Positions 51,201-59,390 of a DNA stretch of 64,000 nt are shown here, piece by piece. Where the stretch lies: assembly GCF_900100965.1 (NCBI RefSeq), contig NZ_FMUJ01000005.1:496001-560000 (forward strand), read 5' to 3'. The position numbers were made by a program, and so were the translations under genes. Under the pieces are notes generated by a model. That model did no database searches. It had not been told where the DNA came from and saw only the letters and a program-made list of their open reading frames with translations. Numbering within the stretch: the first letter of the stretch is position 1; each line of letters starts with the position of its first letter. This DNA comes from Variovorax sp. EL159 (GTDB lineage: Bacteria > Pseudomonadota > Gammaproteobacteria > Burkholderiales > Burkholderiaceae_C).

Positions 51201-52045
51201 ACGCGTGCGTGCTGCGCGCGGCTGTAGCGTGGGTGCAGCGCCGACAGCTTGATCGAGATGCCCGGCCCCTCGTACACGCCGCGCCCGTTCGACGCCCGGC
51301 CGATCGCATGGATCGCCTCTTCGTACGCGACGCGGTAGCGCTTCGCATCCTCGGTGGTCAGCGCCGCTTCGCCGAGCATGTCGTAGGAATAGCGAAAGCC
51401 CTGCGCTTCCAGCTCGCGCGCGTTGCCCAGCGCCTGCGCGATCGTCTCGCCGGTGACGAACTGCTCGCCCATCATCCGCATCGCCATGTCCACGCCCTTG
51501 CGGATCAGCGGTTCGCCGCCTTTGCCGATCAGCCGCGTGAGGATGGTCGACAGGCCCGTTTCGCTGTGCGTGGCGACCAGCTTGCCGGTCAGCAGCAGGC
51601 CCCAGGTTGCCGCGTTGACGAACACCGAGGGGCTGCGGCCCGCATGCGATTGCCACTGGCCGTGCGCGATCTTGTCGCGGATCAGCGCGTTGCGCGTCTC
51701 GGCATCGGGAATGCGCAGCAGCGCTTCGGCCAGGCACATCAGCGCGACGCCTTCCTGCGACGACAGCGCGTACTCCTGCAGCAGCCCCTGCACGAGGCCG
51801 GCGCGGCCGCTGGCGTTCTTGCGCGCGCGCAGTTGGTGGGCGATTCGGTGGGCCAGGGCGTGGGCTTCCTGTGCAAGGCCGTCCGGCAAGCGTGCCTGTG
51901 CCAGCAAGGGTGGCAGGGCTTCCGGTTCGGCGCGCCGGCTGGCTGCCGTGATCTGCTCGCGCAACGCGGAAGGCCGCTCTGGCAGGCCATCGGCAAAGGC
52001 GGGGGATGAAAAGGAGGGCGGGGCGGAAGGGCTGGGAGCGGGCAT
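48296..52045 (-). CDS. putA: bifunctional proline dehydrogenase / delta-1-pyrroline-5-carboxylate dehydrogenase
   Basis: Oxidises proline to glutamate via P5C, with FAD then NAD+. ATG 52045, 1249 residues. The PRODH barrel covers about 130-470 (FGGKGEPL-type region, GAYWDSEIKRAQ near 375), P5CDH about 560-1010 (ETGGQNAMIVDSS; catalytic C854 in GQRCSALRV), and a C-terminal domain ends with the conserved NTAAAGGNASLMTIG. The N-terminus lacks the ribbon-helix-helix DNA-binding domain of E. coli PutA, so it cannot repress its own gene. The upstream 180 bases hold a short palindrome at 52115-52129. Confidence 0.96.
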   Translation of the reverse strand: MPAPSPSAPPSFSSPAFADGLPERPSALREQITAASRRAEPEALPPLLAQARLPDGLAQEAHALAHRIAHQLRARKNASGRAGLVQGLLQEYALSSQEGVALMCLAEALLRIPDAETRNALIRDKIAHGQWQSHAGRSPSVFVNAATWGLLLTGKLVATHSETGLSTILTRLIGKGGEPLIRKGVDMAMRMMGEQFVTGETIAQALGNARELEAQGFRYSYDMLGEAALTTEDAKRYRVAYEEAIHAIGRASNGRGVYEGPGISIKLSALHPRYSRAQHARVMAELYPVLCELALLAQAYNIGLNIDAEEADRLELSLDLLERLCFEPALAGWNGIGFVIQAYQKRCPFVIDFVIDLARRSRHRLMVRLVKGAYWDSEIKRAQIDGLAGYPVYTRKAYTDVSYLACARRLLDAPEQVYPQFATHNAHTLAAIYTMAGPSRYVPGQYEFQCLHGMGEPLYEQVVGPLGRPCRIYAPVGTHETLLAYLVRRLLENGANTSFVNRIADPTISLDALVEDPVATVEHMAAREGTLGLPHPSIPLPAALYGAPRANSQGLDLANDDSLRALGEALQSSAREDWRAMPMLAAPTPGAEAARTEADVLNPADHRDVVGRVQEATMADVESAIAQADGAAAAWAATPPAARAALLERAADLLETRMPRLIGLLAREAGKTSANAIAEVREAVDFLRYYAAQARSDFSNDTHRALGPMVCISPWNFPLAIFTGQVAAALAAGNPVLAKPAEQTPLVAAEAIRMLWEAGVPRAAVQLLPGRGETVGAALVADARVQGVMFTGSTEVARILQKTLSQRLGAHGAPVPLIAETGGQNAMIVDSSALVEQVVIDVMASAFDSAGQRCSALRVLCVQEEAADRLIEMLKGAMAESCIGNPARLAVDVGPVIDAEARDGIERHIATLRERGRKVYRQGREHGHDTRHGTFVMPTLIELDSIAELQREVFGPVLHLVRYRRRDLPALVSQINGTGYGLTLGVHTRIDETIAQIVDHAKAGNIYVNRNIVGAVVGVQPFGGEGLSGTGPKAGGPLYMVRMLSQRPDDALVRAMKHAGDTGHGAALPLLGRWAKDTGRQALAAQCEHFAAVARAGCSRTLTGPTGERNVYTLLPRDAVLCLAGTEAEADRLVQLAAVLSVGSSAIWPADAEAQSLRASLPADVQQCVAIASDWAAPTVAFDAALYHGDADGLSGVMQRIASRPGPIVGVRAFATGDAGIPLESLVVERALSINTAAAGGNASLMTIG

Positions 52046-52114
52046 ATCGAATCCGGTCTGGTGACAAGTTGGATGATCTCTCCGCGCAAGGCGAATGTCT
52101 GTTCGAAGAATGGC

Positions 52115-52129
52115 TTGCTCGCCGAGCAA
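52115..52129. promoter_or_regulatory. short palindrome upstream of putA
   Basis: TTGCTCG-C-CGAGCAA, 7-bp arms with a single central base, 70 bases before the putA start in the divergent region to the hydrolase gene. May be an operator of the proline-responsive regulator; no such regulator is in the window. Confidence 0.3.
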
Positions 52130-52227
52130 ATCACTAGGCGATCAGACGCCTTCCCGTCCAGGCTATCAAGGGCCGGAGCGAGAATCCATGTCCCGCCCCA
52201 GGGCGAGCAATGCAAGGGAGTCGACCG

Positions 52228-53367
52228 ATGCACGGATGGTCTTGTCTCGTGGCCGGATGCCTGGTGCTGGCAAGCCTGCACGCGGGTGCGCAAAGTACGC
52301 AGGGCGTGCAGGGCGCCACGCAAGGTGCCGACTGCACCGCGTCCGCGTCTTCGGCTTGCTACCTGTCGTTCCAGCCGCCGCAGTCTGGCGGGGCGCTGCA
52401 CTACTACGCGTCGCTGTCGCCCGATGTCGCCACGCCCGCGGGCCCGACCCGCGCGCTCATTGCGATGCATGGCCACCCCCGCGATGCCAACAAGACCTTC
52501 GATGCCGCCTTGCAGGCGGTGCGCGGTGCCGGCGCATTGGCCGACACGCTGGTCGTCGCACCCGTCTTCCAGGTCGCGCAAGACAAGGCCGGCAAGTGCA
52601 GCACGCCGGGCGTGCCGGCAGCCGAAGCGGGCGACCTGCTGTGGACCTGCGGTTCGTGGCTCGAAGGCGGCCGTGCCGGCAATGGCAACGGCATCACATC
52701 GTTCGCAGCCATGGACGCGCTGGTGACCGAGCTCACGCAGCGTTGGCCCAGCCTGCGCACCGTCACCATCGCCGGCTTCTCGGCCGGCGCGCAGATGGTG
52801 CAGCACTACATCGGCTTCGCGCAGGAGCGGCAGGCGGGTTCGGTGGCCGTGCGCTATGTGGTCGCCGACCCCGGCACGTGGCTCTACTTCGATCCCGTGC
52901 GGCCGCAGCCGATGCGCGATGGCGTGGCTGTCGCATGGGCGGCTTGCGGCAGCGGGGCGGACACCCTGCGCAACTGCACGCTGACCTTTTCGGTGGCGGC
53001 CGACGGCGCCTGCCCTGCACTGAACCGCTGGAAGTACGGCACCGACGCCTTGCCCGCCAGCCTCGGCCGCAATGCCGCGCAGGCGCGCCAGCGCTATGCC
53101 GCCGCCGACGTCAGCTACCTCGAAGGCGCGCTCGACAGCAGCGATGCCAAAGGCACCTACTACGGCATCCTCGACAAATCCTGCGCGGCTGCTGCGCAGG
53201 GCCCGTACCGCATGCAGCGCGGCCTGGCCTACGCGCAGTACGACAGGGCGCTGCTCGCACCCGACAAGCGCCGCGAGGTCGTCGTGGTGCCTGGCTGCGC
53301 ACATGACGTGGCGTGCGTCTTTCCTTCAGTGGCCGCGCGCGGCGTGCTGCTCGGCCCTTCGCGTTGA
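52228..53367 (+). CDS. secreted alpha/beta-hydrolase-like protein
   Basis: ATG 52228, 379 residues. A signal peptide of about 27 residues (core CLVAGCLVLASLHAGA) precedes a hydrolase domain with LIAMHGHPRDANKTFDAAL near the oxyanion region, the nucleophile Ser in TIAGFSAGAQMV, and VVPGCAHDVACVF with a His close to the end. Several Cys may form disulfides. The substrate is unknown; a lipase/PHB-depolymerase-like role in the periplasm or outside is inferred. It is divergent from putA. Confidence 0.75.
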   Translation: MHGWSCLVAGCLVLASLHAGAQSTQGVQGATQGADCTASASSACYLSFQPPQSGGALHYYASLSPDVATPAGPTRALIAMHGHPRDANKTFDAALQAVRGAGALADTLVVAPVFQVAQDKAGKCSTPGVPAAEAGDLLWTCGSWLEGGRAGNGNGITSFAAMDALVTELTQRWPSLRTVTIAGFSAGAQMVQHYIGFAQERQAGSVAVRYVVADPGTWLYFDPVRPQPMRDGVAVAWAACGSGADTLRNCTLTFSVAADGACPALNRWKYGTDALPASLGRNAAQARQRYAAADVSYLEGALDSSDAKGTYYGILDKSCAAAAQGPYRMQRGLAYAQYDRALLAPDKRREVVVVPGCAHDVACVFPSVAARGVLLGPSR

Positions 53368-53411
53368 TACGTACGCCATTCGGCACCTGACGGGCACTTG
53401 ACGTGTCATCC

Positions 53412-53440
53412 GTCATATTGGATATTTCATCCAATATGAC
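53412..53440. promoter_or_regulatory. inverted repeat overlapping the start codon of the XRE-cupin gene
   Basis: Arms GTCATATTGGAT (53412-53423) and ATCCAATATGAC (53429-53440) are perfect 12-bp complements around ATTTC. The right arm contains the ATG at 53436. It looks like an operator at which the regulator could block its own transcription or translation. Confidence 0.65.
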
Positions 53441-54035
53441 AGAAGCAACAAAAGAACCCCTCGGCCTGAACGACCGCATCGCCCAGCGCGTGCGCGACCT
53501 TCGCGCGGCGCGCGAGCTGTCGCTCGATGCGCTGGCCACGCACTGCGGCGTCAGCCGTTCGATGATCTCGCTGATCGAACGCGGCGAAAGCAGCCCGACC
53601 GCCGTGGTGCTCGAAAAGCTCGCCACCGGCCTGGGCGTTCCGTTGGCTTCGCTGTTCGAAGAGCCCGTGGCCACGCCCGGCCCCGTGTCGCGGCTGGCCG
53701 ACCAGTTGCTGTGGCGCGATCCGCACTCGGGCTATGTGCGCAGGAACGTGTCGCCGGGCAGCGCGGCCTCGCCGATCCAGATCGTCGAAGTGCAGTTTCC
53801 ACCGAAGGCCCGCGTGGCCTACGAGACCGGCGCGCGAGAGCCCAAGGTGCACCAGCAGGTGTGGGTGCTCGAGGGCCGCATCGAAGTCACGGTGGGCGAC
53901 GACCGCCATCTGCTCGATGCCGGTGACTGCCTCGCACTCACGCTCGACCGCCCCATGAGCTATCACAACCCCACCCGCAAGACCGCGCGCTACGCGGTCG
54001 TGATCACCAGTTCGACCGCTTCCTCATGGAGATGA
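53436..54035 (+). CDS. XRE-family regulator with C-terminal cupin domain
   Basis: ATG 53436, 199 residues; a GTG at 53403 in frame would include the operator. Helix-turn-helix at about 12-66 (LSLDALATHCGVSRSMISLIERGESSPT) and a cupin barrel at 110-195 (VHQQVWVLEGRIEVTVGDDRHLLDAGDCLALTL). Such regulators control small-molecule metabolism and often their downstream gene. No ribosome binding site is visible before the ATG, so the mRNA could be leaderless. The GNAT gene begins directly after it. Confidence 0.85.
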   Translation: MTEATKEPLGLNDRIAQRVRDLRAARELSLDALATHCGVSRSMISLIERGESSPTAVVLEKLATGLGVPLASLFEEPVATPGPVSRLADQLLWRDPHSGYVRRNVSPGSAASPIQIVEVQFPPKARVAYETGAREPKVHQQVWVLEGRIEVTVGDDRHLLDAGDCLALTLDRPMSYHNPTRKTARYAVVITSSTASSWR

Positions 54036-54037
54036 AT

Positions 54038-54610
54038 ATGACCACCGACACACCCACCCATACCCCGCACATTCGTGCGCTGCCCACCGTGACCGACGCG
54101 CAGGTGCATGCGCTGGCCCACGTGCTCATCGATTGCGTCGCGGGCGGCGCGTCGGTGAGCTTCATGCAGCCGCTGTCGTTCGAGCGCGCCTGTGCCTTCT
54201 GGCGAGGCGTGGCCGATGGCGTGGCGCGCGGCGAGCGCGTGCTGCTCGTGGCCGAAGACGACGAGGGCATCGTCGGCACGGTGCAACTCGTGCTCGCCCA
54301 GCCCGAGAACCAGCCGCACCGCGGCGAGGTGGCGAAGATGCTCGTGCATCGCCGGGCACGCCGCCAGGGCCTCGGCGCGCTGCTGATGCAGGCGGCCGAG
54401 AAAGAGGCGCACGCGCATCGCAAGACGCTGCTGGTGCTCGACACGTCGAGCGCCGAGGCCGCGCGGCTCTATGCCCGCGTCGGCTGGCAGCGGGTGGGCG
54501 GGATTCCCGGCTATGCGCTGCTGCCCGAAGGCGGCCTGTGCGGCACCACCTATTTCTATCGCGAACTCGGTGCCGGGGCTCAGGCATTGGGTGCGGTCGC
54601 TGCGCCGTGA
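54038..54610 (+). CDS. GNAT-family N-acetyltransferase
   Basis: ATG 54038 has GGAG six bases upstream (within the last codons of the regulator gene), 190 residues; ATGs at 54026 and 54032 lack it. The acetyl-CoA loop is VHRRARRQGLGALLM, preceded by the strand EVAKMLV, and KTLLVLDTSSAEAARLYARVGWQRVG forms the C-terminal part. The acceptor is unknown. It is coupled to the XRE-cupin gene before it and to the methyltransferase after it (GTGA overlap). Confidence 0.88.
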   Translation: MTTDTPTHTPHIRALPTVTDAQVHALAHVLIDCVAGGASVSFMQPLSFERACAFWRGVADGVARGERVLLVAEDDEGIVGTVQLVLAQPENQPHRGEVAKMLVHRRARRQGLGALLMQAAEKEAHAHRKTLLVLDTSSAEAARLYARVGWQRVGGIPGYALLPEGGLCGTTYFYRELGAGAQALGAVAAP

Positions 54611-55398
54611 CCGAACTCGATCGGCTGCTGCTGGAGGCGGATGCAACGCCCCTCGTCGGATGGGATCTGTCGTGCAGCGGACGCATCGCGACCACGGCCA
54701 CGCCGTGGAACTTCGAGGCCGAGGTCGATCGCCATGCGCGCCGGTCGCCCGACATGCTGGACATGGGCACTGGCGGCGGCGAGTGGTTGAGCCGGCTTGC
54801 GTTCCGGCCGCCGCGCACCGTGGCCACCGAAGGATGGGCGCCGAATGTCGGCATCGCGCGCGAGCGGCTGGCGCCTCTGGGCGTGGAGGTGGTCGAGGTT
54901 GAAGGTGCCGATGACAATGCGGCGCAGGTGCAGGGCGAAGAAGATCAAGCGCGGCTGCCGTTCGCGGATGCATCGTTCCATCTGGTCGTCAATCGGCACG
55001 AGTCTTTCGTTGCGAGCGATGTGCATCGCATCCTTGCCACTGGCGGGCGCTTCGTCACGCAGCAGGTCGCGTCGGACTTCAATGCGGATTGCTATGCGTT
55101 GCTGGATCTGCCCATGCCCGGTTCTCTGCGATGGCAACTGGACACTGCCGTCGATCAGATCACGCGCTCGGGCCTGAGCGTCACGCATGGCGAAGAGGGC
55201 GCCGAGGTGCTTTCCTTCGACGACGTCGGTGCGTTCGCCTGGTACCTGAAGCACGTGCCTTATGTGTGCCCTGAGTTCACCATCGACGGATGCCGCGTCG
55301 CGCTCGAGCGCTTGCACCTGCGCATTCAGGGCCACGGTCCGCTGACGATGCGGCAGAAACTGTTCTGGTTGGACGCGGTCAAACCCGCGGCGGCTTGA
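54607..55398 (+). CDS. class I SAM-dependent methyltransferase
   Basis: GTG start at 54607 overlapping the GNAT stop, 263 residues. The SAM motif is MLDMGTGGGEWLSRL; the post-motif region has ATEGWAPNVGIARERL and LPFADASFHLVVNRHESF (post-II). The UbiE/TehB-like fold is clear; the substrate is unknown. It closes the XRE-GNAT-methyltransferase unit, which may modify an antibiotic or other small molecule. Confidence 0.82.
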   Translation: MTELDRLLLEADATPLVGWDLSCSGRIATTATPWNFEAEVDRHARRSPDMLDMGTGGGEWLSRLAFRPPRTVATEGWAPNVGIARERLAPLGVEVVEVEGADDNAAQVQGEEDQARLPFADASFHLVVNRHESFVASDVHRILATGGRFVTQQVASDFNADCYALLDLPMPGSLRWQLDTAVDQITRSGLSVTHGEEGAEVLSFDDVGAFAWYLKHVPYVCPEFTIDGCRVALERLHLRIQGHGPLTMRQKLFWLDAVKPAAA

Positions 55399-55537
55399 GT
55401 CGCAAAGATTTTTGTATCGCAGCTTGTCCGGCACCCCGCCAGATACGGTGCGCGACGAATCAGGGCGTGGTTCGAAACACATCCAGGCGCGGGTCGCGAT
55501 GGAATGCTTGCTTCATCCACTCGAAACGAAGCCCGTC

Positions 55538-56020
55538 ATGACCATGCCCTCGCTCCATCGTCCAGGCCGCGCGTTCGCCGCTGTCGTGTTGTCTGTTGCA
55601 GCCGCTGCGCAGGCCCAGCCTTCTCCCGCAGCCGATCCGCGCGGCCGCTGGATCACTGCGAACGGCAACCTCGAAGTCGAGATCGCGCCTTGCGGCGCCG
55701 CGCTGTGCGGCACGGTCGTCAAGGTGCTCGGCAACCGCTCGATGGCTCCTGGCGGCGGCGACATGCAGCCCGCCGACGCCCGGCCGGCACTGGGCATGAC
55801 ATTGCTGCAGGATTTCAAGCCGGTCGATGCCGCCGACGCTTCGCGCCCACCCACCGAATGGGCCGGCCAGATCTACAACCGCGAGAACGGCAAGACCTAC
55901 AGCTGCAACATGACGGTGAGCACCGCCACCCATGCCGGCGGCGAGCTATTGCTGCGCGCGTATGTCGGCCTGCCGCTCTTCGGCAAGACGCAGCACTGGC
56001 TGCGCGTTGCAGAGAACTGA
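55538..56020 (+). CDS. DUF2147 periplasmic protein
   Basis: ATG 55538, 160 residues (an ATG six bases on is possible). A signal peptide with core FAAVVLSVAAAAQAQ is followed by the lipocalin-like DUF2147 domain: DPRGRWITANGNLEVEIAPC, GALCGTVVKVL, WAGQIYNRENGKTYSC and PLFGKTQHWLRV. Members are periplasmic and unknown in function. Confidence 0.85.
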   Translation: MTMPSLHRPGRAFAAVVLSVAAAAQAQPSPAADPRGRWITANGNLEVEIAPCGAALCGTVVKVLGNRSMAPGGGDMQPADARPALGMTLLQDFKPVDAADASRPPTEWAGQIYNRENGKTYSCNMTVSTATHAGGELLLRAYVGLPLFGKTQHWLRVAEN

Positions 56021-56060
56021 CCGAGCGGGGAGGGCGCCGGCAGCCCCTCGGGTTCTCCTG

Positions 56061-57185
56061 CTAACGCGCCCCGAACTGCGCGTTCTCGAACAGGTCCTTG
56101 AACTCGCGCGGCTGCGAGCGCCAGTACTGGTGCGGCGCCTTCACCTGCGCACCCAGCTCGGCCGCCGCATGCCACGGCCAGCGCGGGTCGTACAGGATCG
56201 CGCGGGCCAGCGACACCGCATCGGCCTGCCCCTCGGCAATGATGGCTTCGGCATGGCGGGGCTCGGTGATGAGCCCGACGGCGATGGTCGGCAGGCCGAC
56301 CTCGGCCTTGATGCGCTGCGCGAACGGCACTTGGTAGCCGGCGCCGAGCGTGATGGCCTGCTGCGGCGAGACGCCGCCGCTCGACACATGGATGGCCGCG
56401 CAGCCGCGTGCCTTGAGCGCCTGCGAAAACGCGACCGTGCCGTCGAGGTCCCAGCCGCCGGGCACCCAGTCGCTGGCCGAGACGCGCACCCACACCGGGC
56501 GTTCGGCCGGGAAGGCCGCGCGCACCGCGTCGAACACTTCGAGCGGAAAGCGCATGCGGTTTTCCAGGCTGCCGCCGTATTCGTCGTTGCGATGGTTCGC
56601 GATGGGCGACAGGAACTGGTGCAGCAGGTAGCCGTGCGCCGCATGGATCTCGATGCCGTCGATGCCCAGCCGCGCGGCGCGCCGCGCCGCCGCCACGAAG
56701 GCATCGCGCACGCGGGCAAGGCCTGCGGCATCGAGCGCGATGGGCGCGTCTTCGGTGGGCGAGTGCGGCACGGCCGAGGGTGCGTAGGCCTTCCATCCGC
56801 CGGGTTCGTCGGGGCGGATCTGCTTGCCGCCTTCCCACGGTGCGCGGCTCGATGCCTTGCGCCCCGCGTGACCCAGTTGCATGGCGATCGCGATGGGCGA
56901 GTGGGCGCGCGTGGCCTTCAGCACCCGTGCCAGGCCTTCCTCGTTCGCGTCGGAATACAGCCCGAGGTCGCCGGGCGAGATGCGCCCTTCGGCCTCCACT
57001 GCCGTCGCCTCGAGGATCAGCAACCCCGCGCCCGAGAGCGCGAGGTGGCCCAGGTGAATGAGATGCCAGTCGCCCGGCGTGCCCTCCGTGGCGGAGTACT
57101 GGCACATCGGCGCGATGACGATGCGGTTGTCGGTCTGAAGGTTGCCGAGCCGCAAGGGCTCGAAGAGATGGCTACGACTGCTCAT
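56061..57185 (-). CDS. old-yellow-enzyme NADH:flavin oxidoreductase (YqjM-like)
   Basis: A 374-residue FMN enzyme of the thermophilic-like OYE class. Motifs: RIVIAPMCQYSATEG (N-terminal Cys in place of YqjM Cys26), GDWHLIHLGHLALSGAGLL, IEIHAAHGYLLHQFLSP with the substrate His pair, NHRNDEYGGSLENRMRF. It reduces activated C=C bonds of enals, enones or nitro compounds. Its ATG overlaps the stop of the EamA gene (ATGA), so both are coupled. Confidence 0.93.
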   Translation of the reverse strand: MSSRSHLFEPLRLGNLQTDNRIVIAPMCQYSATEGTPGDWHLIHLGHLALSGAGLLILEATAVEAEGRISPGDLGLYSDANEEGLARVLKATRAHSPIAIAMQLGHAGRKASSRAPWEGGKQIRPDEPGGWKAYAPSAVPHSPTEDAPIALDAAGLARVRDAFVAAARRAARLGIDGIEIHAAHGYLLHQFLSPIANHRNDEYGGSLENRMRFPLEVFDAVRAAFPAERPVWVRVSASDWVPGGWDLDGTVAFSQALKARGCAAIHVSSGGVSPQQAITLGAGYQVPFAQRIKAEVGLPTIAVGLITEPRHAEAIIAEGQADAVSLARAILYDPRWPWHAAAELGAQVKAPHQYWRSQPREFKDLFENAQFGAR

Positions 57186-58156
57186 GATGATGTGGCTCCA
57201 CAGGTGCGGTAATTCTGGGGCGTGTCCGCGATGCGGGGTGCGGGCGCCGCAGAAGCCTTGCGGCTCATGGCGGTATGGATCAGCAGCGCGCCGACCACCA
57301 TCGCCATGCCGACAATCTCGTTCCCCGTGGGCAGCTTGCCCATGGCCACGCTCATCAGCAACGCCGACACCGGCACGAAGTTCAGGAAGGCCGTGCCCGT
57401 GACGGCACCGAGCGTGCGCACGCCGTAGTTGAAGGCCAGCACCGCAATCGCCGAAGACACCAGCCCCACGTAAAGCAGTGCCTGCCACGAGAGGCGCAGG
57501 CCCTCCATGCTCGGCGCATGCGACCAGCCCAGCAGCGTGGCGACGGCGGCGGTGGCCAGCAGCAGCGGCCACGAGGCCAGCACCGTGAGCGCGGTGTACT
57601 CGATCACGTCGAGTTCCGGAAAGCGCGCCGCGCCGCGCGTGTACCAGACCCAGCCCAATGTGCCGGTGAAGGCCACCGCATCGCCGAAGAGCGTCGACTC
57701 GGCGGCCGGCCCGGTGCTGAACAGCAGCCCCGACACGATGGCCACGCCCAGCAGTGCCAGCGCGGTGGTCAGCAGCGTCGAGCGCGCGGGCCGCACGCCG
57801 TCGAGCGCCCAGCGCAGCAGCTGCGTGGTCATGGGCGTGGTCGCCATGATCACCGCGCCGTGCGAGGGCACCGAATGCGCGAGCCCGAGCAGCAGCATTA
57901 CGCTGAAGATGCCGAAGCCCGCGTACCCGCGCAGCGCCAGCGCGCCCGCGTTCAGCCGCAGCTTGCGCCAGGGCGCGGCGCCGCGCGGAAGAATGAGCAG
58001 CACGAACAGCAATGCCGACATGCTGTAGCGGATGAGCGTGAACCACACCGGCGCAACGTGGTGAAGCACGCCCTTGCTGACCAGGAACATGCCGCCCCAC
58101 CCGGAGGTGGCGAGCAGCAGCGCGGCGATGCCGAGCAGGCGTTGACGAGAAGACAT
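57182..58156 (-). CDS. EamA/DMT-family transporter
   Basis: ATG 58156, 324 residues, about ten membrane helices in two EamA repeats (first from LLGIAALLLATSGWGGMFL, second from DAVAFTGTLGWVWYTRG). DMT exporters move amino acids or other metabolites across the inner membrane; the substrate is unknown. It is translationally coupled to the OYE gene and divergent from a LysR gene. Confidence 0.88.
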   Translation of the reverse strand: MSSRQRLLGIAALLLATSGWGGMFLVSKGVLHHVAPVWFTLIRYSMSALLFVLLILPRGAAPWRKLRLNAGALALRGYAGFGIFSVMLLLGLAHSVPSHGAVIMATTPMTTQLLRWALDGVRPARSTLLTTALALLGVAIVSGLLFSTGPAAESTLFGDAVAFTGTLGWVWYTRGAARFPELDVIEYTALTVLASWPLLLATAAVATLLGWSHAPSMEGLRLSWQALLYVGLVSSAIAVLAFNYGVRTLGAVTGTAFLNFVPVSALLMSVAMGKLPTGNEIVGMAMVVGALLIHTAMSRKASAAPAPRIADTPQNYRTCGATSS

Positions 58157-58297
58157 GGTGAGCCTTTGGCAATGAATGAATGATTCGATGGCCCCAAGGA
58201 TCGGGTTTCGCGGCGCCGATTGCCATTCGCTTCTTTGGACGGGGGGCTCCAAAAAAGCGAAGGGCTGAAAGCGGCCGGAGCGCTCACAATTTGCCCC

Positions 58298-59176
58298 ATG
58301 GAGCTCTACCAACTGAAGACCTTTGTTGCCATCGCGAAGGAAGGCAGCCTGACCCGCGCCGCCGAGCGCGTGTTCACCAGCGCGCCGGCCGTCAGCGCGC
58401 AGCTCAAGGCACTCGAAGACGAGCTGGGCGTGAAGCTGTTCGAGCGCACGCCCAAGGGCATGTCGCCCACCGAGGCCGGCCACAGCCTGCTGGAAGAGGC
58501 CGAGCGCACGCTGGCTTCGGCGTCGCGCATGCGCTCGGCGGCCGACCAGTTGCGCGGTGCGGCGCAGGGCGTGGTGCGCTTCGGTACGGTGGTTGATCCG
58601 GTGGCGCTGCGGCTGGGCGATGTGCTGGTGAAACTGGCGGAGCGCCATCCGCAGGTCACGCTGCAACTGAAGCAGGGGCTGTCGTACGAAACGCTGTCGG
58701 CCGTGCAGCGCGGCGAACTCGATTGCGCCTACGTGCTGAGCGATGGCGAGCAGATCGAAGGCCTGGAGCTGTATCGCCTGGGCGCGGTCGACCTGGTCGT
58801 GACCTTGCCGCTGCCGGTGGCACAGGCGCACCCCGACCTGTCGCTCGACCAGCTCACGGCCCTGCCGTGGGTGGGCACGCCGCCCTCGTGCATCCTGCGC
58901 GTGCATCTCGAAAAGCTGTTCGCGGGCGCGGGCCGCGAGTACCGGCAGGGCCGCACCGCCGACGGCGAGAGCGCCATCCGCAGCATGGTCGCCAGCGGCA
59001 TGGGCGCGGGCCTGATGCGGCTGGACCAGGCCGAGCAGGGCGAGCGCAACGGCGAGCTGGCGATCTGGAAGGGCTGGCGTTCGCACACCTGGCTGTGCTG
59101 GGTGGCACCGGCCGGTGGCAAGCGCGCCGTGGCGGTCGATGCCGTGCGCGGCGCGGTGCTGGAGACCTGGGCCTGA
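58298..59176 (+). CDS. LysR-family transcriptional regulator
   Basis: ATG 58298, 292 residues: winged helix at 1-62 (ELYQLKTFVAIAKEGSLTRAAERVFTSAPAVSAQLKALEDELGVKLF), effector domain from about 90. It is divergent from the EamA-OYE operon (141 bases between starts) and is its likely regulator. Confidence 0.9.
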   Translation: MELYQLKTFVAIAKEGSLTRAAERVFTSAPAVSAQLKALEDELGVKLFERTPKGMSPTEAGHSLLEEAERTLASASRMRSAADQLRGAAQGVVRFGTVVDPVALRLGDVLVKLAERHPQVTLQLKQGLSYETLSAVQRGELDCAYVLSDGEQIEGLELYRLGAVDLVVTLPLPVAQAHPDLSLDQLTALPWVGTPPSCILRVHLEKLFAGAGREYRQGRTADGESAIRSMVASGMGAGLMRLDQAEQGERNGELAIWKGWRSHTWLCWVAPAGGKRAVAVDAVRGAVLETWA

Positions 59177-59341
59177 CGAGGCCGGTCCACGCCCTCGCGA
59201 GCTTGCCAAGGCGTGGTTTCCGCGGAGCGAATTCGATGACCCCGCCTTCTTGCGGATGGGCTTCGCGTCGTTCTTAAACGCTTCTTCTTAACGGGCTGGC
59301 CGAACGGCTTATTGCCCGTGCCGCGAGCCACCGCTACCTTT

Positions 59342-59369
59342 GAATCGCGCCCCATCCGGGGCGCGATTC
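59342..59369 (+). promoter_or_regulatory. strong 5'-UTR hairpin of the OmpA-family gene
   Basis: Perfect 12-bp arms GAATCGCGCCCC and GGGGCGCGATTC around the loop ATCC, ending 21 bases before the ATG at 59391. No T-run follows, so it is more likely a 5' mRNA structure than a terminator of the upstream LysR gene. The remaining 59177-59341 shows no gene. Confidence 0.65.
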
Positions 59370-59390
59370 GCATGGAAAACGGACAACCAC

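Noticed and set aside
48779..52009. Plus-strand open frame of over 1000 codons opposite putA
   Set aside because: Antisense shadow of putA, without recognisable motifs or a ribosome binding site.
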